From Mangrovibacter plantisponsor (lineage in GTDB: Bacteria > Pseudomonadota > Gammaproteobacteria > Enterobacterales > Enterobacteriaceae), in contig NZ_QGTS01000008.1 in assembly GCF_003182475.1 (NCBI RefSeq), positions 62,001 through 126,000 of the forward strand: DNA of 64,000 bases, read 5' to 3'. Below, piece by piece: positions 1 through 8,645 of this stretch. Positions within the stretch are counted from its first letter, which is position 1. Each line of letters starts with the position of its first letter. A model generated the notes under the pieces. The model saw only the letters and a program-made list of their open reading frames with translations. It ran no database searches and had not been told where the DNA came from. The position numbers and the translations under genes were made by a program.

Positions 1-1
1 C

Positions 2-625
2 GCCCTTGGCTGGATGAACATTGGTGCGGCAGTTGCACCTGATGCAGCACTGGCATCTATTATTTCAACCATCCTGGTTATTGCTGGTCACCAAAGCATT
101 GGTGCAGGTATTGCGCTGGCAATACCACTGGCTGCTGCAGGCCAGGTACTGACTATCATCGTGCGTACCATTACTGTGGGCTTCCAGCATGCTGCAGACA
201 GCGCTGCTGAAAAAGGTAACCTTAGCGCGCTTTCATGGATACACGTTTCAGCGTTACTGCTCCAGGCAATGCGTATCGCTATTCCGGCAGTTATCGTGGC
301 TATCTCTGTTGGTACCAGTGAAGTTCAGAATATGCTCAATGCATTGCCTGAAGTGGTCACCAGTGGCCTCAATATTGCTGGTGGTATGATTGTTGTGGTT
401 GGTTACGCAATGGTCATCAACATGATGCGTGCAGGCTACCTGATGCCGTTCTTCTATTTAGGGTTTGTTACCGCTGCATTCACCAATTTCAACCTGGTTG
501 CACTGGGCGTAATTGGTGCTGTGATGGCAATTCTCTACATCCAGCTCAGCCCGAAATATAACCGCTCTGCAGCTGCACCTGCGCAGGCATCTGGCGCAAA
601 TGACCTCGATAACGAACTGGATTAA
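2..625 (+). CDS. manY: Mannose PTS permease IIC component ManY (5' truncated by window edge)
   Basis: This is the membrane-channel (EIIC) subunit of the mannose/glucose/glucosamine phosphotransferase permease, which works with ManX (IIAB) and ManZ (IID) in the inner membrane. The frame is open from base 2 and gives 207 residues that align almost residue for residue with the C-terminal part of E. coli ManY (266 aa), so about 59 residues lie outside the window. The visible part is hydrophobic throughout and ends in the charged tail NDLDNELD. manZ follows after 3 bases, as in the known operon. In E. coli this mRNA is repressed by the sRNA SgrS at sites upstream of this fragment, so nothing can be said about that here. 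Confidence 0.97.
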   Translation, partial: ALGWMNIGAAVAPDAALASIISTILVIAGHQSIGAGIALAIPLAAAGQVLTIIVRTITVGFQHAADSAAEKGNLSALSWIHVSALLLQAMRIAIPAVIVAISVGTSEVQNMLNALPEVVTSGLNIAGGMIVVVGYAMVINMMRAGYLMPFFYLGFVTAAFTNFNLVALGVIGAVMAILYIQLSPKYNRSAAAPAQASGANDLDNELD

Positions 626-628
626 TAG

Positions 629-1489
629 GTGAGCGATATGGTTGACATGACTAAAACTACTACTGAGAAGAAACTCACCCCAGGGGATATTCGTGGCGTA
701 TTCATTCGCTCCAATCTCTTCCAGGGTTCATGGAACTTTGAACGTATGCAGGCGCTCGGTTTCTGTTTTTCGATGGTGCCGGTAATTCGCCGCCTTTACC
801 CGGAAAACAATGAAGCTCGTCGCCAGGCAATTAAACGTCACCTGGAGTTCTTTAATACTCACCCTTATGTCGCCGCCCCGGTTCTGGGCGTTACCCTCGC
901 CATGGAAGAACAACGTGCCAATGGTGCGGAAATTGACGATGCGGCTATCAACGGTATTAAAGTCGGTCTGATGGGGCCACTGGCCGGTGTAGGTGACCCA
1001 ATTTTCTGGGGTACCGTTCGCCCGGTCTTTGCTGCACTCGGTGCCGGTATTGCCATGAGTGGCAGCCTGCTGGGGCCTGTTCTGTTCTTTGTATTGTTTA
1101 ACCTGGTACGCCTGCTCACTCGCTATTACGGTGTGGCTTATGGTTACCGTAAAGGTATCGATATCGTTAAAGATATGGGTGGCGGCTTCCTGCAAAAAAT
1201 GACAGAAGGGGCGTCCATTTTGGGCCTGTTTGTCATGGGGGCGCTGGTCAATAAGTGGACCCATGTAAACATTCCACTGGTGGTGTCGAAAATTACCGAC
1301 CAGACGGGTGCTGAAAAGGTCACGACAGTACAGAACATTCTTGACCAGTTAATGCCAGGCCTGGTGCCACTACTGCTCACATTTGCCTGTATGTGGCTGT
1401 TACGCCGTAAAGTTAACCCACTGTGGATCATTATTGGGTTCTTTGTAATTGGTATTGTTGGTTACGCTATTGGTCTGTTGGGCCTGTAA
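629..1489 (+). CDS. manZ: Mannose PTS permease IID component ManZ
   Basis: This is the second membrane subunit (EIID) of the mannose-family PTS. It forms the sugar translocation complex with ManY and is also the lambda DNA-entry factor in E. coli. The 286-residue product matches E. coli ManZ along its length: a soluble N-terminal half containing GPLAGVGDP, then hydrophobic C-terminal helices ending GLLGL. The start is either the GTG at 629 or an in-frame ATG at 638. I chose GTG because it sits 3 bases after the manY stop, which suits translational coupling. A strong GC-rich hairpin follows the stop and closes the operon. Confidence 0.97.
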   Translation: MSDMVDMTKTTTEKKLTPGDIRGVFIRSNLFQGSWNFERMQALGFCFSMVPVIRRLYPENNEARRQAIKRHLEFFNTHPYVAAPVLGVTLAMEEQRANGAEIDDAAINGIKVGLMGPLAGVGDPIFWGTVRPVFAALGAGIAMSGSLLGPVLFFVLFNLVRLLTRYYGVAYGYRKGIDIVKDMGGGFLQKMTEGASILGLFVMGALVNKWTHVNIPLVVSKITDQTGAEKVTTVQNILDQLMPGLVPLLLTFACMWLLRRKVNPLWIIIGFFVIGIVGYAIGLLGL

Positions 1490-1502
1490 CTGTAAGACAC
1501 AA

Positions 1503-1522
1503 GGCCGGGGTTCGCCCCGGCC
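1503..1522 (+). terminator. GC-rich hairpin after manZ
   Basis: A perfect 8-bp inverted repeat (ggccgggg / ccccggcc) with a TTCG loop lies 13 bases after the manZ stop. There is no T-tract behind it, so it is either a weak terminator or an mRNA-stabilising 3' hairpin. yobD begins only 22 bases later and may be expressed by read-through. Confidence 0.6.
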
Positions 1523-1544
1523 TGCATGCAGACAGGGATAACCT

Positions 1545-2003
1545 ATGTCGTTTACGGATATCATTATTCTGGTTTTAACGCTTGCCTTTTTCGCCTTTGC
1601 TCTTTACGACGAAATTATCATTAACCACCTCAAATCCCCCACTCTGCTCTCGATACCTTTGCTACGCCGTAGCCGGGCTGACGGAATGATTTTTGTCATT
1701 CTGGTCGCCATTCTTATTGGCAACAACATCCATGCTCAGGGCCCGGCCTTTACTACGTGGTTATTAAGTGCACTGGCACTGGTTGGTTTCTATATATTCT
1801 GGATAAGGACTCCCCGGGTGCGGTTCAAAAAAGCAGGTTTCTTTTTTAGTGGGTTTTGGACTCCCTACTCAAAAATAACCGCGATGAATTTATCTGAAGA
1901 CGGAGTACTGGTTTTTCAGTTAGGTGAACGTCGATTATTGATCTGCGTCAGAAATATAGACGATCTTGAAAAGATATATAAATTTATGGTCAATAATCAA
2001 TAA
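1545..2003 (+). CDS. yobD: YobD family inner-membrane protein (DUF986)
   Basis: The product is 152 residues, the same length as E. coli YobD, and sits at the same position downstream of manXYZ. Three hydrophobic segments are visible at about residues 4-22, 45-62 and 68-87. A soluble C-terminal half of about 65 residues follows, so it is an inner-membrane protein with a cytoplasmic or periplasmic tail. Its function is unknown in the family. A hairpin with a T-rich tail follows the stop. Whether it shares the manXYZ transcript is open, because a hairpin lies between manZ and this gene. Confidence 0.93.
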   Translation: MSFTDIIILVLTLAFFAFALYDEIIINHLKSPTLLSIPLLRRSRADGMIFVILVAILIGNNIHAQGPAFTTWLLSALALVGFYIFWIRTPRVRFKKAGFFFSGFWTPYSKITAMNLSEDGVLVFQLGERRLLICVRNIDDLEKIYKFMVNNQ

Positions 2004-2014
2004 GTTAGATATAT

Positions 2015-2064
2015 AGCCTTGTCTATGTATTATACCGCAATGCATAACAAGGCTTATTTTTTAT
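2015..2064 (+). terminator. Rho-independent terminator after yobD
   Basis: The repeats agccttgt (2015-2022) and acaaggct (2047-2054) form an 8-bp stem around a 24-base loop, followed by TATTTTTTATT. Its place 12 bases after the yobD stop fits termination of that gene. Confidence 0.65.
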
Positions 2065-2125
2065 TCATATTCTGCTGCCGATTCAGGCAACTCTATTAAT
2101 AAGCTCTTTTTATTTACCCTCAACT

Positions 2126-2144
2126 GAAAATAGTTATCATTTTC
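2126..2144 (+). promoter_or_regulatory. Candidate Fur box upstream of mntP
   Basis: The 19-bp sequence gaaaatagttatcattttc matches the Fur consensus GATAATGATAATCATTATC at 14 of 19 positions. In E. coli mntP is controlled by MntR, Fur and its riboswitch, so a Fur site about 70 bp upstream of the riboswitch is reasonable. I saw no clear MntR palindrome. Confidence 0.55.
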
Positions 2145-2194
2145 AAATATATATCAATATTGTTTTATTCCCTAAAATTATGTTAAGGTGCGCG

Positions 2195-2315
2195 CATCAT
2201 TGGGGAGTAGCTGATTTCCTTTATTGGAAATGTACGTGTCAACATACTCGTTTAAATAACGTGGCGCGTACGGGCTGTGATTAGCACAGTCAGGCGAGAC
2301 CAAAGACAGTTATCG
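2195..2315 (+). ncRNA. yybP-ykoY manganese riboswitch in the mntP leader
   Basis: The mntP leader carries the two signature blocks of the yybP-ykoY class: a 5' GGGGAGUAG-type segment (tggggagtag, 2201-2210) and the 3' GCGAGACC segment (2293-2300), about 85 bases apart. This family binds Mn2+ and switches on efflux genes. The sequence from about 2305 to 2370 would be the expression platform. The outer boundaries are approximate because the P1 stem was not folded. Confidence 0.88.
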
Positions 2316-2373
2316 GCGCTGTTTACTGGGGGCGCTGTGCTGTTCTTTGTCAATTCCCCGGTCAGGATGCTTT

Positions 2374-2940
2374 ATGAATCTTTCAGCAATGATTCTTCTC
2401 GCCCTTGGTATGTCAATGGACGCATTTGCGGCAGCAATTGGCAAAGGGGCAACTCTCCATAAACCCAAATTCAGCGAAGCGCTGCGTACCGGTATTATCT
2501 TTGGTTCTATAGAAACACTGACTCCCCTTATTGGTTGGGGGTTAGGGTTAGTCGCCAGTCAATTTGTCCTCACCTGGAATCACTGGATTGCCTTCCTGCT
2601 GTTGTTGTTTCTTGGTGTGCGCATGCTTATTGAAGGGATCCGTGGCGAAACCGATGATGACGCTGAGCCACTTGCCCGGCACAGTTTCTGGCTTTTGGCC
2701 ACCACCGCAGTAGCAACCAGCCTGGATGCAATGGCTGTAGGTGTTGGCCTGGCTTTTCTTAATGTCAACATAATCCATATGGCGCTGATGATTGGCTGCG
2801 CCACTCTGGTAATGTCCACACTGGGTATGATGGTTGGCCGCTTTATAGGCCCGCTACTGGGTAAACGGGCTGAAATACTTGGCGGTCTGGTACTGATTGG
2901 TATTGGATGTGAAATCTTGTGGGCCCATTTTGCGGGTTAA
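2374..2940 (+). CDS. mntP: Manganese efflux pump MntP
   Basis: MntP exports Mn2+ across the inner membrane and protects against manganese overload. The 188-residue product equals the E. coli length and shows the two internally repeated signature segments GMSMDAFAA (Asp16) and [10 protein letters not shown] (Asp118), whose acidic residues are needed for transport in E. coli MntP. About six hydrophobic helices are visible. I start it at ATG 2374, which has a gtcagga ribosome site just upstream and matches the family N-terminus, rather than at an upstream in-frame TTG. A yybP-ykoY riboswitch and a Fur-like box precede it. Its stop overlaps the rlmA stop tail-to-tail by 4 bp. Confidence 0.97.
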   Translation: MNLSAMILLALGMSMDAFAAAIGKGATLHKPKFSEALRTGIIFGSIETLTPLIGWGLGLVASQFVLTWNHWIAFLLLLFLGVRMLIEGIRGETDDDAEPLARHSFWLLATTAVATSLDAMAVGVGLAFLNVNIIHMALMIGCATLVMSTLGMMVGRFIGPLLGKRAEILGGLVLIGIGCEILWAHFAG

Positions 2941-3758
2941 ACCGCCAGCTCCCGTTGCCATACCTGAATCAGGAAATCTGCTTTGCAGGTAAACGATGCT
3001 CTGGCAGCTAACTCAGCTTTGGTTTCTTCACTGGCATGCCAGGCAAATGGGGTCATCTGCAACAGCGACCAGGCTTGCGGGCCAGTTAGCTGCAAATTTG
3101 CCTGTAATGGCAGTGATTCTGCCAGCCGGAACCCCGGCAACTGCTCGCTGTGTTCCGGATGTAAACGCACCTGCGGGTAAATCAGCGCCTTCAGTTCATA
3201 CAAGTGTTCCGGGCCCGGTGTGGCGGTAATCACGATACCACCGGGTTTGACCACACGTTGCAACTCCATACTGTTACAGGGCGCGTAGATGCGCACCACC
3301 CCGTCCAGGCTGTTCTCTTCAAATGGCAGGCGCTGGCTGGAGGCAACACAGAAATGAACAGAAGCATACCGTTTGGCAGCCATGCGAATGGCTACTTTTG
3401 ATACATCAAGCCCGTAGCAGCTGCCCCGCCGTTCGTTGACCCACAGCGCAAACTCACTGGTGTAATACCCTTCTCCACAGCCAATATCCAGCAAAGCGGG
3501 CGCGTTTTCCGGCAACCAATGTGCCAGTTGGCTGGTAATAAACGAACGCAATGGCTGGTAATGCCCGCTGTCCAGAAATTCACGCCGGGCCAGTATCATT
3601 TCGGCATTATCACCAGGGTCTTTTGACCGCTTGTGATGAACCGGTAATAAATTGATATACCCTTCGCGCGCCAGGTCAAAACGATGCCCGGCACTGCAGA
3701 CCATGCTTTTATTCTCGCCGTGCAGTTTTGCGTGGCACAGCGGACACAAATACAACAT
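2937..3758 (-). CDS. rlmA: 23S rRNA (guanine(745)-N1)-methyltransferase
   Basis: RlmA methylates G745 in 23S rRNA using S-adenosylmethionine. The 273-residue product begins with a zinc-binding knuckle (Cys5, Cys8, Cys21, His25) that recognises rRNA, followed by a Rossmann methyltransferase domain with the SAM motif [11 protein letters not shown] and a VKPGG segment. The start ATG at 3758 is preceded by AGGAGT at ideal spacing, so the 7-codon upstream extension is rejected. The gene converges on mntP, and the four bases TTAA supply both stop codons. Confidence 0.96.
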   Translation of the reverse strand: MLYLCPLCHAKLHGENKSMVCSAGHRFDLAREGYINLLPVHHKRSKDPGDNAEMILARREFLDSGHYQPLRSFITSQLAHWLPENAPALLDIGCGEGYYTSEFALWVNERRGSCYGLDVSKVAIRMAAKRYASVHFCVASSQRLPFEENSLDGVVRIYAPCNSMELQRVVKPGGIVITATPGPEHLYELKALIYPQVRLHPEHSEQLPGFRLAESLPLQANLQLTGPQAWSLLQMTPFAWHASEETKAELAARASFTCKADFLIQVWQRELAV

Positions 3759-3820
3759 AACCACTCCTGTCAAACTCACTGCGCGCAGTTTACCTGCAAG
3801 TCTGCGCGCAGCAAATGGTT

Positions 3821-5572
3821 TTACAAGGCGGGATGGCTGTCATCGCTGTGCCCGAGCACTATCAGATTAGGATCACCGGCAGGTATGCCATCAGGTTCAA
3901 CATTCTCAAGGCGCAACACATCCCCCATAATCTGGCTGAAGACTGGAGCTGATACCGCACCACCATAGTACTGGCCATTTGAAGGATTATTAATGACCAC
4001 AACCAGTGCAAAACGCGGATCACTGGCAGGCGCAACTCCGGCGGTATAGGCAATATAATTATCGATGTATTTACCATCCGGGCCGATTTTTTTCGCGGTC
4101 CCGGTTTTAACAGCAACCCGATAATCTTTGACTGCGGCCTTAATGCCACCACCACCAGGCAACGCCACACTTTCCATCATGTGTTCAACTTCATGAACGA
4201 TCTTTTCTGGCATTACCCGCGTTCCGACAACCGGTGGGTCGACACGGGTTATCGAAAGCGGACGGGAAATGCCAAAACTGCCTATCGTTGCATAGACATG
4301 GGCAAGCTGCAGAGGCGTTACCATCATGCCGTAACCGAATGAAAACGTCGCGCGATCCAGTTGGCTCCAGAAACGCCGGTTTGGCATGTAGCCTGAGCTT
4401 TCCCCAGTCAATCCAAGACCTGTGCTTTGCCCAAAACCAAATGCCTTATACGTGGTTATCAAATCCTGTATTGGCATTGCCAGTGACAAGTGTGACACCC
4501 CGGTATCACTCGATTTTTGCAGAATACCGGTCAGTGATAACTCCGGGTACCAGCCAACATCGCGAATACGGTGACCATCCACAACATAGGGGTGTGTATC
4601 AATCACATCATCGGGTTTAACAATACCCGCTTTTAACGCTGTCATTATCACCATTGGTTTGACTGTCGAGCCTGGTTCAAATGTGTCACTGATTGCCCGG
4701 TTACGGAAATCATCCAGTTTTGCGCCATCGCGATTATTTGGGTTGTAAGTGGGGTAACTCGCCATTGCCAGAATTTCCCCTGTGCGCACATTAATCAGCA
4801 CAGACGCACCCGAGTCTGCTTTGTTCCAGCGAACAGCATTACTTAATGCATCTTCGGTTACTGTCTGTAACCGTTTATCGATACTGAGAATAATATTATG
4901 GGCTGGCGTACCGGGAACCTCGGTAATATTTTCCACTACGTGCCCATAACGGTCTTTACGTACCAGGCGCTTGCCTTCCTTGCCAAGCAACTGGCTATTG
5001 AAGCTTTTTTCCACACCCTCAATGCCCTGCCCATCAATATTGGTAAAACCCAGCAGGTTTGAAGCAATATGCCCGGAAGGGTAAAAACGGCGAGACTCTT
5101 CGCGTAAATTAATTCCAGGAAGGTTTAGTTTATCTATCCAGCGTGCCTGTTCAGGGTCAACCTGACGGGCCAGGTAAATAAAGCGCCCTTGCGGGTTACG
5201 GTTTATTCGCTGTGAAAGGGAGTTGAGAGAAATTTTAAGCGCACTGGCCAGTGCCTGCCAGCGGTCATTAACCTGAACACCACCTTTTGCTATAACAGTC
5301 TTGGGATCTGCCCAAATCGCTTCCACTGGAACACTGACTGCCAGTGGGTCGCCATTGCGGTCTTCAATCATGCCACGCGGCATAACAATCGGCTCCTCGC
5401 GTAACGACCGCATATCCTCCTGTTGCACTAACGGCCCGGGTGAAATAATTTGCAACCAGCCAACCCGGACAAGCAACAACACCAGGCTCAACAATATAGC
5501 AAGGCACAACAGCCCGAAACGCCATGAAATGAAGTTACCCGTTGGCAATACAGGATTTTTCTTCACAAACAT
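3821..5572 (-). CDS. PBP3 (FtsI) paralogue, PBP3SAL-like peptidoglycan DD-transpeptidase
   Basis: This is a class B high-molecular-weight penicillin-binding protein of 583 residues, close to FtsI (588 aa). A single N-terminal anchor (about residues 16-36) is followed by a pedestal domain and then a transpeptidase domain. The catalytic motifs are visible: STVK with nucleophile Ser302, SSD at 354-356 in the place of the usual SxN, and KTG at 489-491. It lies outside the dcw cluster, between rlmA and cspC, where Salmonella carries PBP3SAL, a second division transpeptidase used in acidic conditions. By position and similarity I infer the same family. The Asn-to-Asp change in the second motif is notable. 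Single gene; no partner genes are visible. Confidence 0.9.
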   Translation of the reverse strand: MFVKKNPVLPTGNFISWRFGLLCLAILLSLVLLLVRVGWLQIISPGPLVQQEDMRSLREEPIVMPRGMIEDRNGDPLAVSVPVEAIWADPKTVIAKGGVQVNDRWQALASALKISLNSLSQRINRNPQGRFIYLARQVDPEQARWIDKLNLPGINLREESRRFYPSGHIASNLLGFTNIDGQGIEGVEKSFNSQLLGKEGKRLVRKDRYGHVVENITEVPGTPAHNIILSIDKRLQTVTEDALSNAVRWNKADSGASVLINVRTGEILAMASYPTYNPNNRDGAKLDDFRNRAISDTFEPGSTVKPMVIMTALKAGIVKPDDVIDTHPYVVDGHRIRDVGWYPELSLTGILQKSSDTGVSHLSLAMPIQDLITTYKAFGFGQSTGLGLTGESSGYMPNRRFWSQLDRATFSFGYGMMVTPLQLAHVYATIGSFGISRPLSITRVDPPVVGTRVMPEKIVHEVEHMMESVALPGGGGIKAAVKDYRVAVKTGTAKKIGPDGKYIDNYIAYTAGVAPASDPRFALVVVINNPSNGQYYGGAVSAPVFSQIMGDVLRLENVEPDGIPAGDPNLIVLGHSDDSHPAL

Positions 5573-5727
5573 CCCTTCTGAAACAATAAAAATGACGCTG
5601 AAATTAGAACCTAACCACTATCAGAAAGGGAGAAAACTCTGCTAATACCTTCACGATATTGCAACAAGACACAAACAGAAGCGGGATGTGAAATATTTTG
5701 TAAGATATTGCCAAATCCCAGAAAGAT

Positions 5728-5754
5728 AAAAGCCCCGCTATAAGCGAGGCTTTT
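5728..5754 (-). terminator. Terminator after cspC
   Basis: On the minus strand AGCCTCGC-TTATA-GCGGGGCT forms a near-perfect stem followed by TTTATC. It lies 38 bases beyond the cspC stop and separates it from the PBP3 paralogue. Confidence 0.75.
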
Positions 5755-5791
5755 GAATTGTGATGTATGTGCGTGGCTTGCGCCGTGCAAC

Positions 5792-6001
5792 TTACAGCGC
5801 AACAACGTTAACCGCTGCCGGGCCTTTCTGACCATCCTGAATTTCGAACTCTACGTTCTGGCCTTCAGCCAGAGTTTTGAAGCCGTTACCCTGGATTGCA
5901 GAGAAGTGAACGAACACATCTTTGCTACCATCAGCAGGAGTAATGAAACCAAAACCTTTTGCTTCGTTGAACCACTTAACTTGACCTTTGATCTTTGCCA
6001 T
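5792..6001 (-). CDS. cspC: Cold-shock-like RNA chaperone CspC
   Basis: This is a 69-residue single cold-shock domain protein that binds RNA, melts secondary structure and stabilises stress mRNAs such as rpoS. RNP1 (KGFGFI, 15-20) and RNP2 (VFVHF, 29-33) are intact. The sequence is closer to CspC ([11 protein letters not shown]) than to CspE. It is the second gene of the yobF-cspC unit, 23 bases after yobF, and is expressed constitutively rather than cold-induced in E. coli. A hairpin terminator follows. Confidence 0.97.
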   Translation of the reverse strand: MAKIKGQVKWFNEAKGFGFITPADGSKDVFVHFSAIQGNGFKTLAEGQNVEFEIQDGQKGPAAVNVVAL

Positions 6002-6024
6002 TTCTAAATTTCCTTAGTTTGTTT

Positions 6025-6156
6025 CTACGCCCACAGGCATACCTGAGATAAAACAGAGACATTACTGCTTGAGGCACTAATAAAAGGTTCGGCAGAGAAG
6101 CGGTATTCAACGACAACGTGTTTACTCAAAACTTCTTTACTGAAAATGCCACACAT
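6025..6156 (-). CDS. yobF: Small protein YobF (43 aa)
   Basis: A 43-codon reading frame directly upstream of cspC encodes [20 protein letters not shown] and more, clearly similar to E. coli YobF (47 aa), a small stress-associated protein of unknown function encoded at the same place. AGG sits about 13 bases upstream of the ATG at 6156. It is likely co-transcribed with cspC. The C-terminus (VCLWA) differs from the E. coli version. Confidence 0.9.
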   Translation of the reverse strand: MCGIFSKEVLSKHVVVEYRFSAEPFISASSSNVSVLSQVCLWA

Positions 6157-6644
6157 AAACAGAACTGTACCTCGTTTGACTCAAAGTGTTATCACATACA
6201 ACGTTTATAATGGCAAGCCATTTTTAAACGTGCATCGATCTAACGCACAAATTCAGTAAGTTAGTTTTCATGAATGCTCAGTTATGCGCAAATATTCATT
6301 AAACAAAACTTATGACCACAGTTAATTCCGTGACTGTGCTGCTATATTGATGTAACTTTTCTAACATAGACCAATCACTTCCCTGCGTCCAGCGGCTCTC
6401 AGCAAAAGAGATATAGAAAATTCTGCTGGATGAATACAGCGCATAGCTATGCAGTTTCAATTGCCTTAACAAGGCCCGCTTCGGTGCAATAATGTGATTC
6501 AGATTCCATTCTGGAACATGCACCAAAATAATGACAGTTTAATGAACCTGCATCAAAATAATGCAAAGATTTATTTACCCATGAATAAAAAGAGTCAGTT
6601 CCAATCACCCGGGCATATATATAACCAAAGGAATATGATAATAA
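6157..6644. other. Intergenic region upstream of yobF and downstream of the MBL gene
   Basis: This 488-base gap holds no gene I can support. The end near yobF must contain the yobF-cspC promoter: on the minus strand TATAAA lies about 50 bases upstream of yobF. The rest is AT-rich. A 75-codon frame on the minus strand (6299-6526) starts with TTG, lacks a ribosome site and resembles no protein I know. Confidence 0.5.
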
Positions 6645-7664
6645 TTAAATGTTATTTTTAATTAACTCATGGTACTGACCTATTCTGCAGCATTGAAAAT
6701 ATTTCGAATCTTCTCCTTTATTTTTCAACGCCTGCAGTAGTTTATCGGGTGGTTCATCAATGGATTCATCGGCAAGCTCAAATACCCCCCAATGGATGGG
6801 GATAGCATACGGCCGGCCAATTTGCTGCCACACTGAAACGCTTTCTTCAGGCGACATATGATGCGGATGCATGAACCATTCTGGTGCATAGGCCCCAACA
6901 GGCAAGGCAACCATATCCGGTTGGCCAACGCGCAACACAAAATCAGACAGTTGCGGAAAGTAACCCGTATCGCCACTGAACCAAAACCGGCAATCGTCAC
7001 TTTCAAGAACCCATCCACACCATAAGGAACGGTTACGGTTCCACGGTGTTCTCATACTCCAGTGTTGAGCCGGAACCGCGGTTAATACCAATCCTTGCCA
7101 GACATATGACTGCATCCAGTCGAGTTCTATAACCTGTTGAATGCCACGCCGCATAAACCAGTTACCCAACCCGAGTGGAACGAAATAGCAGGCCTGGGGA
7201 TGGTAACGCTTTAACTGACTGATAGCCGTGCTGTCGAGGTGGTCATAATGGTTATGAGAAATGACAACAGCACCGACTGGCGGTAACTCAGCGACGGACG
7301 TACAGGGAGGCGTTTTGCGTGACGGCCCGGCAAAAGAGACCGGTGATGCACGCTGAGAAAAAACCGGATCAATAAGGATATTAATACCGTTCAGACGGGC
7401 CAGAACAGAAGCATGTCCCAGCCACCAAATCCCGTCTTCCTCTGCGGAAAAATCGGCGCGCTGCCACCAGGTACTAATAAACGCGTCGTAACCCGCGGCC
7501 GGAGGATGAGGCAACTTCGCCTGTTTGCGTTCTGCACGCCATTTATCGAGGTCTCCGGGGCGATGGCCGGCAGCAGGGTCAAGATTCACAAAACCGTCAA
7601 TACGGTGATGCGCTTTCTGGGCGTTAAACCAGGGGTTTTTCCAGGCCATACTGTCAAATGCCAC
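6645..7664 (-). CDS. MBL-fold metal-dependent hydrolase (RomA / NAPE-PLD-like)
   Basis: This 339-residue metallo-beta-lactamase-fold protein has the metal motif HxHxDH (His137, His139, Asp141, His142). Further conserved stretches are PAQHWSMRTPWNRNRSLW, SGDTGYFP and IPIHWG. This arrangement is typical of the NAPE-PLD-like / UlaG-type branch that includes enterobacterial RomA. I see no signal peptide, so it is probably cytoplasmic. Its substrate is unknown. The start is uncertain: GTG 7664 is 19 bases after the yebO stop, and ATG 7649 is the alternative; neither has a strong ribosome site. It lies downstream of yebO on the same strand and interrupts the E. coli order cspC-yebO. Confidence 0.85.
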   Translation of the reverse strand: MAFDSMAWKNPWFNAQKAHHRIDGFVNLDPAAGHRPGDLDKWRAERKQAKLPHPPAAGYDAFISTWWQRADFSAEEDGIWWLGHASVLARLNGINILIDPVFSQRASPVSFAGPSRKTPPCTSVAELPPVGAVVISHNHYDHLDSTAISQLKRYHPQACYFVPLGLGNWFMRRGIQQVIELDWMQSYVWQGLVLTAVPAQHWSMRTPWNRNRSLWCGWVLESDDCRFWFSGDTGYFPQLSDFVLRVGQPDMVALPVGAYAPEWFMHPHHMSPEESVSVWQQIGRPYAIPIHWGVFELADESIDEPPDKLLQALKNKGEDSKYFQCCRIGQYHELIKNNI

Positions 7665-7683
7665 CGCTCACAGTGCTCAGGAC

Positions 7684-7989
7684 TTAACGTTCAGCAACCA
7701 GACGGATAAAATCATCACCTTCTTCTTGTGTTGCTACCTGTGGAGCTGGCTCAGAGCCAGAATCTTCATGGCTGACTTCTGCCTGTTCATTGGCATCACA
7801 CAAACGGCGCAGTAACACGATTTGGCGTTTCTGTTGATCTACCAGTGTATTGAGTAACGCGATTTGCTGGTTAGCTTTAACGCTTGCGCGGTTAGCAAAA
7901 AACCAAAGAACGAGACCGAGGATAACCATTATTGCCGAAATCACCAGGGGCATAAGTGTTACAGTGCCCGGGTTCATTACATTGTCCAT
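7684..7989 (-). CDS. yebO: YebO family membrane protein
   Basis: The 101-residue product is similar to E. coli YebO (95 aa). One transmembrane helix at about residues 13-31 is followed by a polar helix containing LVDQQKRQIVLLRRLC, probably a short coiled coil, and an acidic tail ending DFIRLVAER as in E. coli. The function is unknown. It lies just downstream of mgrB on the same strand. Confidence 0.93.
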   Translation of the reverse strand: MDNVMNPGTVTLMPLVISAIMVILGLVLWFFANRASVKANQQIALLNTLVDQQKRQIVLLRRLCDANEQAEVSHEDSGSEPAPQVATQEEGDDFIRLVAER

Positions 7990-8054
7990 CTTACCACCTC
8001 AAAAAAAAACCATTATACCACCGGCACTACAGTGAAAAGCCAGCGACATAAAGC

Positions 8055-8201
8055 TTACCAGGGAATGTACTTATTAATTGTACAAATACCGCTGAAAAAC
8101 TGGACATCCTGGTCGCACATCACGTTAAAAACCTGTAACCACACCAGCAACGAGGCCAACAGTAGTGCCACCAGGAGTACCCATCGGTATTTTCTCACCA
8201 T
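8055..8201 (-). CDS. mgrB: PhoQ inhibitor MgrB (48 aa)
   Basis: MgrB is a small inner-membrane protein that binds and inhibits the sensor kinase PhoQ, giving negative feedback in the PhoPQ system. Its loss causes polymyxin resistance in Klebsiella. The 48-codon frame reads [20 protein letters not shown] and onward, with one membrane helix. A periplasmic part carries the two conserved cysteines (Cys29 and Cys40) and ends INKYIPW. GGAGA precedes the ATG. Upstream, at 8247-8252, one clear PhoP half-site (GGTTTA on the minus strand) is present; a second half-site at the expected 11-bp spacing is poor. Confidence 0.95.
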   Translation of the reverse strand: MVRKYRWVLLVALLLASLLVWLQVFNVMCDQDVQFFSGICTINKYIPW

Positions 8202-8354
8202 ATTCTCCAGTTATCGATCATTGGCAATAAGATAGCATGCTAATGTTAAACCAAGTGTCTCTGCATACAGGATACGCTTTTCGGATTCATCATATTGCCA
8301 TCTTCCCCTTCAGAATTGATGATACTGGAATAATATCAATGATAAAGAGGTTCT

Positions 8355-8597
8355 ATGCGCCTGATTATTCGTTTAGTTATTGCTCTTGCAGTGTTGTGGG
8401 TTGGTTTACTGGTGAGTGGCTATGGCATTTTAATCGGTTCACATGAGAATGCCGCCGGGCTTGGTATTAAGTGTAACTACCTGACGGCCCGGCATGTTAC
8501 ATCTGCTCAGTACCTGCACCTGGACAATAATTTTCTTGGTGTCACCAGTTGCCCGCTGCTGCGTAAAACTGACGAAGTGATTGATACCGGGCAATAG
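8355..8597 (+). CDS. yobH: YobH family small exported or membrane protein
   Basis: This 80-residue homologue of E. coli YobH (79 aa) has an N-terminal hydrophobic segment (about residues 6-26) that is either an uncleaved anchor or a signal sequence. The short periplasmic domain has two cysteines (in LGIKCNYLTAR and VTSCPLLRK), probably disulfide-bonded. The function is unknown. AGAGGTT lies just upstream of the ATG. It is transcribed away from mgrB, and a GC-rich hairpin follows its stop. Confidence 0.94.
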   Translation: MRLIIRLVIALAVLWVGLLVSGYGILIGSHENAAGLGIKCNYLTARHVTSAQYLHLDNNFLGVTSCPLLRKTDEVIDTGQ

Positions 8598-8604
8598 TCA
8601 ACAA

Positions 8605-8630
8605 CGCACCGGCTGGCCGGTGCGTTTATT
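8605..8630 (+). terminator. Terminator after yobH
   Basis: cgcaccgg / ccggtgcg (8 bp) closes a CTGG loop and is followed by TTTATT. It may serve yobH, and possibly kdgR from the other side. Confidence 0.7.
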
Positions 8631-8645
8631 ACCTCTCAGTACAAC

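Noticed and set aside
728-1264. 178-codon open frame on the minus strand inside manZ
   Set aside because: It lies fully within a gene of certain identity, has no ribosome site and no recognisable protein features; it is a codon-bias shadow.
6299-6526. 75-codon minus-strand frame between yobF and the MBL gene
   Set aside because: It starts with TTG, lacks a ribosome site and resembles no known protein.
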